Assembly: GCA_964610505.1 (NCBI GenBank)
Contig: CAZSXU010000008.1
Coordinates: 1-64,000 of the forward strand
DNA from: CAZSXU01 sp964610505
GTDB taxonomy: Bacteria; Arandabacterota; Arandabacteria; JAGLYR01
Reading direction: 5' to 3'
DNA: 64,000 bases
A program made the translations under genes and the position numbers. This document shows, one piece after another, positions 16,379-25,080 of this stretch (the stretch's first letter is position 1; every line of letters begins with the position of its first letter). Under the pieces are notes generated by a model, which was given only the letters and a program-made list of their open reading frames with translations, did no database searches and was not told the origin of the DNA.

Positions 16379-17329
16379 ATGGATCTTGACCGCGCCGCGA
16401 AGGCGATGGAGAAACACGGCATCCCCGGTTCTGACAGCTACGACCTCCCGACAAGCACGGAACGGTTCCCCGACGGCGCCTGGTACCGGATGGAGATCTC
16501 CGGGATCGAGCGTCCGATAGTCCTGGAAGCAATGATCGATGAGATGAACAAGCGCAAGGTCCCGATTCACCGAGCGATCTCCGTGGTCATGGGCAGCACG
16601 CTGCTCGATGACGCCGAACTCAAGGACTTCGCCCAGATGGCGGCCGCCGTCGGGACCGAAGTGATCATGACGCCCGGACCGCGGTCGGCGTGGGACACCG
16701 GTCGCCAGTTGGCCACGCCCGAGGGCGCTCTCTCGGGATTGCGGTTCCGTGGATCCGACCAACTGAAGTTCGTGATCGCCGAGATCATGCGCTGTATCGA
16801 TCTCGGATTCCGCGGTTTCCTTGCCATCGACGAAGGACAGCTGTGGCTTCTGAACGAAATGAAGAAGACCGGGGACATCCCCGAGGACATCACCTTCAAG
16901 GTTTCGATCTACGCCGGGCATGCGAATGCCGCGGGCGCACGGCTTCTCGAATCTCTCGGAGCGGGTTCTTTCAATCCCCCGGCGGATCTCTCGCTTCCCC
17001 AGTTTGCGTCCCTCCGCCGGACGACCAACATCCCGATGGATGTTCATATCATGCTAACGGAGTCCTTCGGTGGATTCACGCGAATCGCCGAGGGTCCCGA
17101 GTTTACGAGACTCACGGCTCCCTGTTACTTCAAGATCGAACCCGGCCCCGGCTGCGCGGCCGGCCCCGGAGCGTTGTACAAACCTTGGACCAACGCACAG
17201 ATGATGGCGGACTGGGCGCGTGAGAAGGTGAAGTACGCTCAGATCATCCATGAACATATCCAACAGAATTTCCCTGAAGCGACTACGTCGAAACTCGGCG
17301 CCGCCGACCTGGCCATTCCCAAGCCGTAA
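16379..17329 (+). CDS. TIM-barrel-like protein, possibly peptidase-U32-related; function unknown
   Basis: A 316-residue cytoplasmic protein. The start is fixed by GGAGG six bases before ATG at 16379; the frame is open upstream but lacks a ribosome site there. The pattern of short beta strands and helices ('VPIHRAISVVM', 'VGTEVIMTPGPR', 'FRGFLAIDEGQLWLLNEM', 'TFKVSIYAGHANAAGARLLESLGAGSFNPPADLSLPQ', 'PMDVHIML') looks like a TIM barrel in which a residue is followed through successive 'layers', as in U32-type proteins. I cannot name a substrate. It is transcribed away from the CODH/ACS island and stands alone. Confidence 0.6.
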   Translation: MDLDRAAKAMEKHGIPGSDSYDLPTSTERFPDGAWYRMEISGIERPIVLEAMIDEMNKRKVPIHRAISVVMGSTLLDDAELKDFAQMAAAVGTEVIMTPGPRSAWDTGRQLATPEGALSGLRFRGSDQLKFVIAEIMRCIDLGFRGFLAIDEGQLWLLNEMKKTGDIPEDITFKVSIYAGHANAAGARLLESLGAGSFNPPADLSLPQFASLRRTTNIPMDVHIMLTESFGGFTRIAEGPEFTRLTAPCYFKIEPGPGCAAGPGALYKPWTNAQMMADWAREKVKYAQIIHEHIQQNFPEATTSKLGAADLAIPKP

Positions 17330-17690
17330 GCCGTGAGAAGCGCGCTGCGGCTGTGTTTCGCGGGTGCTTCCCGGGACCGCATTGGGGAGGACGTGGCCCG
17401 CCTGGACGGTTTGATCCGGTCCCGGCTTATCTCATTCGCGTAAGCGGGACTCCGACCCGGAGGGGCGGTCGGCAAAATCCGTCTCCCAACGTATCGGACT
17501 CTTCCCTTCAGGTGGGGAAGCGAGGGGCCGACCCTGAGAGACAGAGAGCAAGGTCTGCCTGTTGCCTCGCCTCCGGAGGAGACCCCACGCCGCGAGGGCT
17601 CCTGTCGCTTGACGGTCCACCCGGGGGCCGAGTAGACTGGCACAACAGACAACCGATTCGGCTCACGCCCCTGCCAGGAGACGGTCCAAG
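17330..17690. other. 361-bp intergenic region, no gene seen
   Basis: No coding frame with a plausible start or codon use. Complementary strings GGTCGGC (17467-17473) and GCCGACC (17528-17534) and the palindrome CCTCCGGAGG could fold into RNA structure. The 3' end holds the stress-protein promoter. Confidence 0.4.
17609..17638 (+). promoter_or_regulatory. Promoter of the stress protein/DASS transporter pair
   Basis: TTGACG (17609-17614), 18-bp spacer, TAGACT (17633-17638). The predicted start lies about 45 nt before the universal stress protein ATG. Confidence 0.5.
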
Positions 17691-18167
17691 ATGCACACCC
17701 TTCTCGCCGTATTCTCAACAACGCGCTATTCGTCCGTACTCCTCGATCGCGTCATCGCCAGAGCAAAGGAGGTCTCGGACCCACAGATCACCATCCTCTA
17801 TGTCACCGAGAAGAAGGACCTGGAAAAGCTCAAGGAACGGGCCGGCAATCAAGGATTCCTCGGTACGTTTCCCGTCGATCGCATCATGCACAGCGTTCTC
17901 GACGAACATGAGAAGCTGCGCCTGGAGAGGGTCGCGGGTATCCAACGCCGGTTGGAAGCGGAGAAGATCCCCTACAAAGTCTTCGAGCGCCAGGGCAAGT
18001 ACTCGACGTGCGTCATACGGGAGGTCGAGCAGGTACGGTACGATTCCGTGTTTCTTCCCAAGCCCTGCCGCTCTTTTCTGGAACGCCTGTTCCTCGGATC
18101 CGAGGTTAAGCGCGTCGCCGAATACTCGCAGAAGGCCAGGAATTCTGAGGTCAATATCGTGGAGTAG
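17691..18167 (+). CDS. Universal stress protein (UspA fold)
   Basis: A 158-residue single-domain Usp. It opens with 'LLAVFSTTRYSSVLLDRVIARAKEVSDPQITILYVTEKKDLEKL', the typical first strand and helix. A central helix and 'KVFERQGKYSTCVIREVEQVRYDSVFLPKP' form the second half. The classic nucleotide loop GX2GX9GS/T near the C-terminus is not clear, so it may not bind ATP. AGGAG precedes ATG by 10 nt. Its stop is followed directly by the GTG of the DASS transporter, so the stress protein may act on or with that carrier, a frequent arrangement for Usp genes. Confidence 0.82.
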   Translation: MHTLLAVFSTTRYSSVLLDRVIARAKEVSDPQITILYVTEKKDLEKLKERAGNQGFLGTFPVDRIMHSVLDEHEKLRLERVAGIQRRLEAEKIPYKVFERQGKYSTCVIREVEQVRYDSVFLPKPCRSFLERLFLGSEVKRVAEYSQKARNSEVNIVE

Positions 18168-19577
18168 GTGGCTTTGATCCTTACTCGCAGGAACCTCATT
18201 CTTGCCGCGGCACTCCTCATTGTCGTGGGCGGCCTTATGCTTCCGCGAGCCGAAGGGCTCTCTCTCGAGGGCCAGCGCTCGCTGATCGTCTTTGCCGTAT
18301 GCCTGGTCCTCTGGGTTACGCAGACACTGCCACTGTCCGTCACCGGCCTGTTGGTCTTCGTGCTTCTTCCGTTTCTCGGAGTTCTCTCTCCCACCGAGAC
18401 ATTCTCGCTGTTCGGCAACAAGGCGGTCTTCTTCATTCTCGGAGCGCTGATTCTCTCTTCGGGACTGATGAAAACCGGACTCAGCTCCAGGCTGGCTTTC
18501 CTGTTTCTCTCACGCTTTCGCCGGTCCCCCATGTCCCTGGCGCTGGGTATACTGATCTCCTCGGCATTCCTGACCTTCTGGATGCCGGAACATGCCGTGG
18601 CCGCGCTTCTCTTTCCCATCGTCCTGGAGATTTGCTTCGCCCTGAAACTGCGCCCCCTCGAGAGCCGGTACGCAAAGCTTCTCTTCCTTTCCCTCGCCTG
18701 GGGCACTGTGATCGGCGGCGTCGGAACACTTCTCGGGGGCGCTCGGAACCCGCTGGCGATCCAGATTCTCCAGGAAACGTACGGGGTGAGCATCGGGTTC
18801 TTCGAATGGATCGTAGCTGTCTTCCCCGTTGTGGTGATCAACCTCCTGATCACGCTCGTCGTGCTCCGGCTGTTCTTCCGGCCCGACATCGAGGATATCC
18901 GCCCGGCCACCGAGATTCTGCGCGAGGAGATCGCCATGCGGGGCCCGATGGCCGGCGGCGAGAAGCGCATGGTAGCCGTCATGCTGGTCGTCATCTTTCT
19001 GTGGATTACCAAATCGGAAGTGCTCGGGCTCGCAAATATCGCCCTCGTAGGGGCCGTGAGTCTGTTTATTCTGAGAGTCGTCAGCTGGGAGGACGCGGAG
19101 GAATACGTCAATTGGGGTATCCTTCTCATGTACGGCGGGGCGGTGGCCATCGCCTCGGCCCTCTCCGAGACGGGCGCAGCGCACTGGTTGGCCAACACGC
19201 TCTTTGCCGACAGGACGCTCACGCCGTTCGCTCTGGTTGCCCTCACCGCCCTGGGCGCCAAGCTGCTGACCGAGGGGATCAGTAACGTGGCGGCCGTGGC
19301 CATCCTTCTTCCCATCGGGTTTAGCCTCGGAAACATTCACGGGGTGAACCCCATCATCATTGTGTACGCCGTTGCCGTGTCGGCAGGGCTCGCCTTCTGC
19401 CTTCCGATGGGGACGCCGCCCAACGCCATCTGCATTTCTTCGGGTTACTACCGCGTGGCCGACTGCATTAGGCCGGGCCTGATTCTTCTCATCGCTTCCT
19501 GGTTGGTATTTCTGCTCGCCGTCAAAATCTACTGGCCGCTCATCGGAATCCAGCTGACCCTCAGCCCCACGCCCTAG
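18168..19577 (+). CDS. DASS/SLC13-family anion transporter
   Basis: A 469-residue integral membrane protein with about 11-12 hydrophobic segments. Family marks are 'VLWVTQTLPLSVTGLLVFVLLPFLGV' near the N-terminus, 'NKAVFFILGALILSSGLMKTGL', 'FWMPEHAVAALLFPIVL', and late in the chain 'EGISNVAAVAILLPIGF' and 'SAGLAFCLPMGTPPNAICISSGYY', a sodium/anion-site region as in CitT/DASS proteins. The likely substrate is a di- or tricarboxylate or sulfate; the sequence does not decide. GTG start directly follows the TAG of the stress-protein gene. Confidence 0.85.
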   Translation: MALILTRRNLILAAALLIVVGGLMLPRAEGLSLEGQRSLIVFAVCLVLWVTQTLPLSVTGLLVFVLLPFLGVLSPTETFSLFGNKAVFFILGALILSSGLMKTGLSSRLAFLFLSRFRRSPMSLALGILISSAFLTFWMPEHAVAALLFPIVLEICFALKLRPLESRYAKLLFLSLAWGTVIGGVGTLLGGARNPLAIQILQETYGVSIGFFEWIVAVFPVVVINLLITLVVLRLFFRPDIEDIRPATEILREEIAMRGPMAGGEKRMVAVMLVVIFLWITKSEVLGLANIALVGAVSLFILRVVSWEDAEEYVNWGILLMYGGAVAIASALSETGAAHWLANTLFADRTLTPFALVALTALGAKLLTEGISNVAAVAILLPIGFSLGNIHGVNPIIIVYAVAVSAGLAFCLPMGTPPNAICISSGYYRVADCIRPGLILLIASWLVFLLAVKIYWPLIGIQLTLSPTP

Positions 19578-19770
19578 CCGATCGCTAAGAACACTTACAC
19601 AGTTAATATTGTTGAAGCTATGACAGCAGGATCGAGCCGAAAGGCGATTCAGATCGCGCCCACGGGAGCATTTCCGAGAACGGCCGTTCTGGATCCCGGC
19701 CCGCCATCCTCCGGCAAGGTCTGAAAGAACTGGCAATTCCGGCACTCCGGGTGATACATAGGGGACGGGG

Positions 19771-20742
19771 ATGCCGATCGTTGAGGACCGGGCTTCCGAG
19801 AGAAGGATACGCATGGACGGCTCGTCGGCCGGAAATTCCAGGACGATCCAGCAAAGCGCAGCCGACCGAGAAACCCGAAGGGTGACGTGGGTCAGTCTCG
19901 CCGCCAACCTCGTCCTCTCGGGCCTCAAGTTCGTCGGCGGCTTGCTGGGCGGGAGTCAGGCGGTTGTGGCGGACGCCGTACACAGCCTCTCCGATTCGAC
20001 CACCGACCTCGCGATCCTCGTCGGGATCCGCTATTGGTCGAAGCCGCCGGACGCCACTCATCCTCACGGGCACCGCAGGGTCGAGACTCTGGTTACCACG
20101 GCGATCGGGATGGCCCTGGCAGTCGTGGCCGCCGGTCTTCTCTGGAACGCGATTTCTACGCTGGGGGAACCCCACACCACGCGCCCCAAATGGATCGCCC
20201 TGGTCGCCGCCCTGGTCTCCATCGCCAGCAAGGAAACCCTGTACCGGTGGACGGCCGCCGCCGGCAGGCGGATCCGCTCCATGCCTCTCACTGCCAACGC
20301 GTGGCATCATCGTTCCGACAGCTTGAGCTCCATTCCCGCGGCCCTCGCCGTCGGCGGCGCCATGATCCACCCCGCCTGGTCCTTCCTGGATCATGTTGGG
20401 GCCGTCGTCGTCTCCCTCTTCATCTTTCAGGCGGCCTTCAAGATCATCTTCCCAGAGATGGGCAAACTTCTGGACTCCGGCGCGTCCGAAGAAACACTCC
20501 GTCACATTCACTCCCTGGCCCTGGGGGTTCCCGGCGTCCGGTACGTTCACCGGCTCCGGACCCGCTACTGTGGGAGCACCTGTCTTGCCGTGGATCTGCA
20601 CATCAAAGTCGACGGCAACCTGACCGTCGATGCCGGTCACGACATATCGGAGATCGTGAAGCGGGAGCTGCTGGCTTCCGACTCCGATATTGTCGACGTC
20701 GTTGTTCATCTCGAGCCATACAAAGGCGAACGCCCATCCTAG
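19771..20742 (+). CDS. Cation diffusion facilitator (Zn/Fe/Mn efflux)
   Basis: A 323-residue CDF transporter with six membrane segments and a cytoplasmic C-terminal domain. Metal-site residues occur in TM2 ('VADAVHSLSDSTTD') and TM5 ('NAWHHRSDSLSSIP'), and 'HPHGHRRVETL' is the usual histidine loop after TM3. The C-terminal domain runs from about residue 230 ('SGASEETLRHIHSLALGVPGVRYVHRLRTRYCGSTCLAVDLHIKVDG'). ATG at 19813, preceded by AAGG, is an equally plausible start and would give 309 residues. The 193-bp gap upstream shows no gene. Confidence 0.87.
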   Translation: MPIVEDRASERRIRMDGSSAGNSRTIQQSAADRETRRVTWVSLAANLVLSGLKFVGGLLGGSQAVVADAVHSLSDSTTDLAILVGIRYWSKPPDATHPHGHRRVETLVTTAIGMALAVVAAGLLWNAISTLGEPHTTRPKWIALVAALVSIASKETLYRWTAAAGRRIRSMPLTANAWHHRSDSLSSIPAALAVGGAMIHPAWSFLDHVGAVVVSLFIFQAAFKIIFPEMGKLLDSGASEETLRHIHSLALGVPGVRYVHRLRTRYCGSTCLAVDLHIKVDGNLTVDAGHDISEIVKRELLASDSDIVDVVVHLEPYKGERPS

Positions 20743-20937
20743 GCGCCGGGCCTCGAGGGTCGGGCCTGATCCGCCGGCGGGCGCGGCGTGAAACCCGCGC
20801 ATCATCCCGGTCCCCCACGCTCCCTCTCTTACAGGGATACCGGGGGACCAGAAAGAAGTTGCAATCAGCGGGAGTGGACGTATCATGGACGTGCATATTC
20901 GGGATGTGAGATGTTCCCCCCAGATCCGGATGGTCCC

Positions 20938-22326
20938 ATGAACCTCTCCTTGATCTCCCCTTTCTTCAACAACGCATACGGCCGGACGGACGCGAAGGTC
21001 CTGGTCTTCCCTCCTCTCAACCTGCCGATTATCGCCGCCCTCACGCCGCAGGACATGGATATCTGCATTCTCGATGAAAATGTCGAGGCCTTCGATTTCG
21101 ACAAGGCAACCGCGGATCTAGTCGGGATCACGGCGATGACGGCCCAGGCCACACGCGCCTACGAGATTGCGGACGAGCTCAGAAAGCGCGGTTCAACGGT
21201 CGTGCTGGGTGGGATGCACCCGTCCGTGCTTCCGGAGGAGGCGGCCGCCCATGCGGATGCCGTCGTGATCGGTGAAGCGGAAGGTCTGTGGCAGAGAGTG
21301 GTCCATGATTTTCGAAACGGCGGCCTGCAGCGTTTCTACAGGAGTGATTCCCGCCCGACGCTGGCGGGAATGCCTCTGCCCCGCCGTGATTTGCTCATGC
21401 AGGATGAGTACATCGTAGACAACATGATCCAGATCACCCGGGGGTGCAACTTCCGCTGCAATTTCTGCTCCGTGAGCAAGATCTTCGGAGAGCGCTGCCG
21501 CTTCCGGCCGATCGACGAGGTCATCGAGGAAGTGAAATACATTCGAAGAGACCGTTTTCGCTCGCGGTTCTTCGGGTTCATGGACGACAACATCATCGCC
21601 AATCCGGTTGCGTCGAGCGAGCTCTTCCATCGGCTGAAACCCCTCGACATCATTTGGGCCGGTCAGGCGCCGCTCAGCGTCGTCGACCACTCCGAAACAC
21701 TCCGCCTCATGGCGGAATCCGGGTGCAAGGCGCTCTTCGTCGGGCTCGAGTCCACATCTCCAGACGCCCTGAGCGAATGCAAGAAGAGCTGGCTCAAACC
21801 CGAGGCCTACAAGGAGAAGATCGCCCGGTTTCACCAGCACGGAATCGCGATTCACGGCGCCTTTATTTTTGGTTTCGACGTGGACGATGAATCGGTGTTC
21901 GAGCGCACGGTGGAATTCGCGGATTCCATCAAGATCGACTCCGCCCAGTTTGCGATCCTGACGCCATTTCCCGGGACGGCTCTCCGGAGCCAGCTGGAAG
22001 CCGAGGGGCGAATCATCTCATCAAATTGGGAGGAATACGGACTGGATGAGGTCGTATTTCAACCGAAACAGATGAGCCCCGAGCGTCTTCAGGAGGGATA
22101 CCACTGGGCGTGGCGGGAGTTCTACAACCTGCGGAGAATCGGCTTTCGGACACTGGCGGCCTACCGGCGGATGCGGAGTATGCTCCCGATTCTGATTTTC
22201 CAGATGCAGTACCGCAAGCTCATCCGCCACCGGGAGGACGTGCGCGGCAGAACCGAAAAACGAGATCCCCGCAGCTCTCTTGGGACTCGCCGGACCGATC
22301 GGGAATCGGTCGTCGCTCACCGCTGA
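20938..22326 (+). CDS. B12-binding-domain radical SAM protein
   Basis: About 462 residues. The N-terminal ~130 residues form a cobalamin-binding-type Rossmann domain ('DLVGITAMTAQATRAYEIADELRKRGSTVVLGGMHPSVLPEEA', 'VIGEAEGLWQRVV'). This is followed by a radical SAM core with the cluster motif CNFRCNFC (C-X3-C-X2-C) and 'VGLESTSPDAL'. This architecture (BchE/HpnJ-like) does methylations, rearrangements or cyclisations on lipids, tetrapyrroles or natural products. No biosynthetic neighbours point to a substrate. ATG at 20911 is an alternative start. Confidence 0.85.
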   Translation: MNLSLISPFFNNAYGRTDAKVLVFPPLNLPIIAALTPQDMDICILDENVEAFDFDKATADLVGITAMTAQATRAYEIADELRKRGSTVVLGGMHPSVLPEEAAAHADAVVIGEAEGLWQRVVHDFRNGGLQRFYRSDSRPTLAGMPLPRRDLLMQDEYIVDNMIQITRGCNFRCNFCSVSKIFGERCRFRPIDEVIEEVKYIRRDRFRSRFFGFMDDNIIANPVASSELFHRLKPLDIIWAGQAPLSVVDHSETLRLMAESGCKALFVGLESTSPDALSECKKSWLKPEAYKEKIARFHQHGIAIHGAFIFGFDVDDESVFERTVEFADSIKIDSAQFAILTPFPGTALRSQLEAEGRIISSNWEEYGLDEVVFQPKQMSPERLQEGYHWAWREFYNLRRIGFRTLAAYRRMRSMLPILIFQMQYRKLIRHREDVRGRTEKRDPRSSLGTRRTDRESVVAHR

Positions 22327-22327
22327 C

Positions 22328-22342
22328 CGGCCGCAACGGCCG
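22328..22342. terminator. Weak hairpin between convergent genes
   Basis: CGGCCG-CAA-CGGCCG just after the radical SAM stop and 55 bp before the NYN stop. There is no U-run, so its role as a terminator is uncertain. Confidence 0.3.
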
Positions 22343-22396
22343 ATTCGGCATCTCCCCGATTCCGGAATTCACACCCCACTCGCCGTTACGTCTCGT

Positions 22397-23257
22397 TCAG
22401 CGTTTCCGCCGCCGGGAGGTCTTCCGTGCGCCGCCGGTTCGGGAGGCGGCTCGTTTCTTGGCCGCCGTGCCCGTCGCCGATTTGGGCTTCTTGCCGGTTT
22501 CCCCCAGAGACGTCACGACCCACGTGCCGCCGGACTTCTCGTCTCGCTTGACCTCCAACAATCCGTGGGCCATGGCGTCTTCGAGAAAATCCCCGAACGT
22601 GGAATACCCGAGATTGCTTTCATTGAAATCGGGCTTCTTCCGCTTCATCGTATCCTTGATCAGTGAAGAGTAGAGGGTGTGCCGCCCTTCCCGGAGCAAT
22701 CCCTGCGTCGTGCTCAGGAGAAAATCAAAGATCTCCCGCTTCTCCTCGGGTACGCCGGCCAGCGAGTCGGCCGCGTCCGCATCGGCCTGGACCGCCAGAT
22801 CGTCGTAGAAAATAAACTCATCGCAATTTGCGATCAGAAGTTTCGAGCTGGAATTCTTCATTCCGATCCCGATGACCGACTTATTGTTTTCTCTCAGCTT
22901 CGAAACGAGCGGAGAGAAATCAGAATCTCCCGACACGATCACGAAGGTATCCAGGTGCTCGTTTCCGTGACACAGATCCATCGCATCCACCGCCAGCCGG
23001 ATGTCGGCGCTGTTCTTGCCGGACACCTGAGGCCTCGGAATCTCGATCAGCTCCACCACGGCTTCATGCAGGCTCTTCATATACTCCTTGTGGTGGCTCC
23101 AGTCCGCGTAGGCTTTCTTGATGATGATCTTCCCCTTTTCCAGCAAACGCTGGAGGAGAAGTTGGATATCCACGCGGACGTGAGCGTCGCGCGCACCCAG
23201 CGCGATGTTGTCGAAGTCTATGAAGAGGGCCAGATTGGTCTCTCTCGATTTATCCAT
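22397..23257 (-). CDS. NYN/LabA-like nuclease domain protein with OST-HTH (LOTUS) domain
   Basis: A 286-residue putative RNA-acting protein. Residues about 8-160 are a NYN (PIN-like) domain with conserved acidic residues: 'LALFIDFDNIALGA', 'KNSADIRLAVDAMDLC' and 'FVIVSGDSDFSPLVSKLRENNKSVIGIG'. Residues about 175-250 match an OST-HTH/LOTUS domain ('LRE.RHTLYSSLIKDTMKRKKPDFNESNLGYSTFGDFLEDAMAHGLLEV'), known to bind RNA. The tail is lysine/arginine-rich. Its ATG lies inside the 3' end of the FTR-rubredoxin gene (8-bp overlap), so it is the last gene of a redox-protein operon. Confidence 0.87.
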   Translation of the reverse strand: MDKSRETNLALFIDFDNIALGARDAHVRVDIQLLLQRLLEKGKIIIKKAYADWSHHKEYMKSLHEAVVELIEIPRPQVSGKNSADIRLAVDAMDLCHGNEHLDTFVIVSGDSDFSPLVSKLRENNKSVIGIGMKNSSSKLLIANCDEFIFYDDLAVQADADAADSLAGVPEEKREIFDFLLSTTQGLLREGRHTLYSSLIKDTMKRKKPDFNESNLGYSTFGDFLEDAMAHGLLEVKRDEKSGGTWVVTSLGETGKKPKSATGTAAKKRAASRTGGARKTSRRRKR

Positions 23258-23774
23258 CTATCGTTCTCCCATCCATAAATATATCGAATCGTTCTTTTTT
23301 CGCTTTGCAGATCGGGCAGACCTCGGGGGGTCCCTCCCTCGCGCAAAGATACCCGCAGACGTTGCACCTCCAGACCGGCAGAGGTGAAAGCACACTCTCT
23401 CCGGACGGCTTTGCCGCCGCCGTCTTCTCTCTCTCACTCTCAGGAGGGCGTCTCTCGGGAATCGGAGCCGCCTTCGTTTCACCCCGGACTACGGCTCCGG
23501 AAACGTAGAGGCTGCAGTAGCACGCATCGTACTCCGCCAGATCCGCGTCCCGGTAGTCGCAAGGGCAAATGATGTCGAGATCTCCCGCCTTCGAACCCGA
23601 TGCCAGTCGGCAGGGACAGGCCCGATATCCGTATCTCCCTTCGTTCACCAGAAGGCCTTCGACGAGATCCCGCGTGAAATCCTCGTCGGGATTGAGATGA
23701 TAGCCCCCGGCCTCCGCCTCTTCTCGAAGCCGCTTGCACACCTTCGCGATCTCCGAAGTCCCTGCGTCATTCAT
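23250..23774 (-). CDS. Ferredoxin-thioredoxin reductase catalytic domain fused to rubredoxin
   Basis: A 174-residue protein. The N-terminal ~105 residues are an FTR beta-type domain with the three CXC pairs 'ACPCR', 'ICPCD' and 'ACYCS' that carry the 4Fe-4S cluster and redox disulfide. A proline/charged linker leads to a C-terminal rubredoxin-type knuckle ('WRCNVCGYLC...VCPICKA', about 135-160). This would reduce a partner redoxin with ferredoxin- or rubredoxin-level electrons. ATG at 23774 overlaps the TGA of the glutaredoxin gene (ATGA), which strongly suggests that the redoxin is its substrate. The frame is open upstream to 23870, but that part lies inside the redoxin gene. Confidence 0.88.
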   Translation of the reverse strand: MNDAGTSEIAKVCKRLREEAEAGGYHLNPDEDFTRDLVEGLLVNEGRYGYRACPCRLASGSKAGDLDIICPCDYRDADLAEYDACYCSLYVSGAVVRGETKAAPIPERRPPESEREKTAAAKPSGESVLSPLPVWRCNVCGYLCAREGPPEVCPICKAKKERFDIFMDGRTIDG

Positions 23775-24058
23775 GAACCCAGACTCCCCCGAATTTTCCC
23801 TTCGTCGAATCCCGCAATGCCCCGGGTTCCGTCCAGGACCAGGGTGGGAAACGAAACCCGAGGATTCCACTTCTTGATTTCCACTTCCACCTCATCCCGC
23901 TCTTCCCGGCTGAGACCGTCCACGTCTATGTAATCGTAGGCCACGCCCAACTCTTCCAGCAGCCGCTTGGTCTTCTTGCACCAGACACACGTGCTGAGTG
24001 CGTAGAGCATCACGTCCCCGGCATTCTTTCCTTCAACGTGTTTTGCCTCGACCGCCAT
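23771..24058 (-). CDS. Glutaredoxin/NrdH-like redoxin
   Basis: A 95-residue thioredoxin-fold protein with active-site CVWC ('MLYALSTCVWCKKTKRLLEELGVAYDYIDVD') and the cis-proline region 'VSFPTLVLDG'. ATG at 24058 is preferred over GTG at 24076 because GGAAGGAAGG lies just before it. The gene is translationally coupled to the FTR-rubredoxin gene. Similar redoxin-FTR pairs occur in anaerobes such as Geobacteraceae, where the FTR replaces NADPH-thioredoxin reductase. Confidence 0.87.
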   Translation of the reverse strand: MAVEAKHVEGKNAGDVMLYALSTCVWCKKTKRLLEELGVAYDYIDVDGLSREERDEVEVEIKKWNPRVSFPTLVLDGTRGIAGFDEGKIRGSLGS

Positions 24059-24124
24059 GTCCGGCCTTCCTTCCACAAATGCAGTTTCGGTTCCGGAGAA
24101 TGTCCGGGTGCCGCACGGCTCACC

Positions 24125-24889
24125 CTACGATTCATTCGATGGACGCCGCTCGCGAACATTCATGAGATCGGTCCACCACTCCTTGTTGAGAAATGCGTCG
24201 TCGGGAAACGCAATCATTTGCTCGAACCGCCCCGGGGAAACCGTGAGACAGAGAACGTCGGGAGGCAGGTATCGCCGCATGGCAATATCCGTGCAGCCGA
24301 TGACGGGCCGATTGCCGTCGTTTTCCAACTCCCGCCACAGCAGGCCGCAGCCGGACGAGAAGGGCGCGTACATCAGGTTCGGATCGGACGACCAATACGC
24401 CGCGAGGGTCATGAGAGCCGCAAGACGGTCCGGATCCACGAAGAGACTCACGCTCTTCACGAATTCCCACTTGCGGGTCCGGAGCGGCCCGATGAGAACC
24501 GTATCCCCGGACGGCTTGACCGGCCGGGCTCGATCCAGAAATTCCTGGGCTAGATCGGGTGAAGCCTTAAGGCCCTCCCCCATGGGAGCGCCCGCACCAT
24601 CGGTGAGAAAATGCGCCATGAAGGGAGGATATCCCTCCCCCAATCCGAACGCGTTCTGCCCCCCCGGGCACCCGTGCTTCGGATCGGTGAAACCGCCCTC
24701 CCCCCTCTCAATCACCAGCGTCTCTCCCTTGAGCCAGCGCGGGTAGTAGGCGAAGCAACAGGCGCTGCCCGCAGCCTTGACCAACGGCTCGAAATCCGAA
24801 TCGGGCGCAGCGTCATACACGGCAATCGGCTGCGTGCTCAATCGCAGCTTCTCCATCAGTCTCTGGATGGATTCGTCTGTCGGTGGCAC
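24125..24889 (-). CDS. DUF169 family protein
   Basis: A 254-residue cytoplasmic protein of the DUF169 group. Marks are 'STQPIAVYDA' near the start, 'SACCFAYYPRWLKGETLVIERGEGGFTDPKHGCPGG' with three cysteines, 'FVDPDRLAALMTLAAYWSSDPNLMYAPFSSGCGLLW' and 'GCTDIAMRRYLPPDVLCLTVSPGRFEQM'. The function of the family is not established; members are common in anaerobes. GTG start is preceded by GGAGGAGG. It lies 66 bp upstream of the glutaredoxin ATG on the same strand and is probably the first gene of that operon. Confidence 0.82.
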   Translation of the reverse strand: MPPTDESIQRLMEKLRLSTQPIAVYDAAPDSDFEPLVKAAGSACCFAYYPRWLKGETLVIERGEGGFTDPKHGCPGGQNAFGLGEGYPPFMAHFLTDGAGAPMGEGLKASPDLAQEFLDRARPVKPSGDTVLIGPLRTRKWEFVKSVSLFVDPDRLAALMTLAAYWSSDPNLMYAPFSSGCGLLWRELENDGNRPVIGCTDIAMRRYLPPDVLCLTVSPGRFEQMIAFPDDAFLNKEWWTDLMNVRERRPSNES

Positions 24890-24998
24890 GCGTGCCTCCT
24901 CCGGCGTCCGGGCTCTCTGCCTCTTGTCTCGCGTTCCTGCCTATCGATTAATGTACGAAGGATCGGCTCCGGGAGCAAGCCGTAAGAATTCGGGATTC

Positions 24999-25044
24999 GG
25001 GACAGTGTCCCACTCTTGCCCCACACGTTCCCGTGCGCTATAGT
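24999..25044 (+). promoter_or_regulatory. apbE promoter with adjoining palindrome
   Basis: TTGCCC (25016-25021), 17-bp spacer, TATAGT (25039-25044). Four bases upstream is a perfect palindrome GGGACA-G-TGTCCC (24999-25011). It may be an operator, but it also resembles the GGGACAG repeat family seen elsewhere in the window. Confidence 0.55.
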
Positions 25045-25080
25045 GATTCTACCAGATTTCGGGTGTTCATTGGAGGGTAT

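Noticed and set aside
15713..17047. 444-codon minus-strand frame across mesB and the divergent region
   Set aside because: It overlaps the plus-strand TIM-barrel gene and the start of mesB, crosses both promoters and has no family features.
17330..17600. Known riboswitch or small RNA upstream of the stress-protein gene
   Set aside because: Some complementary strings exist, but no conserved box such as the B12 box or another class signature could be recognised.
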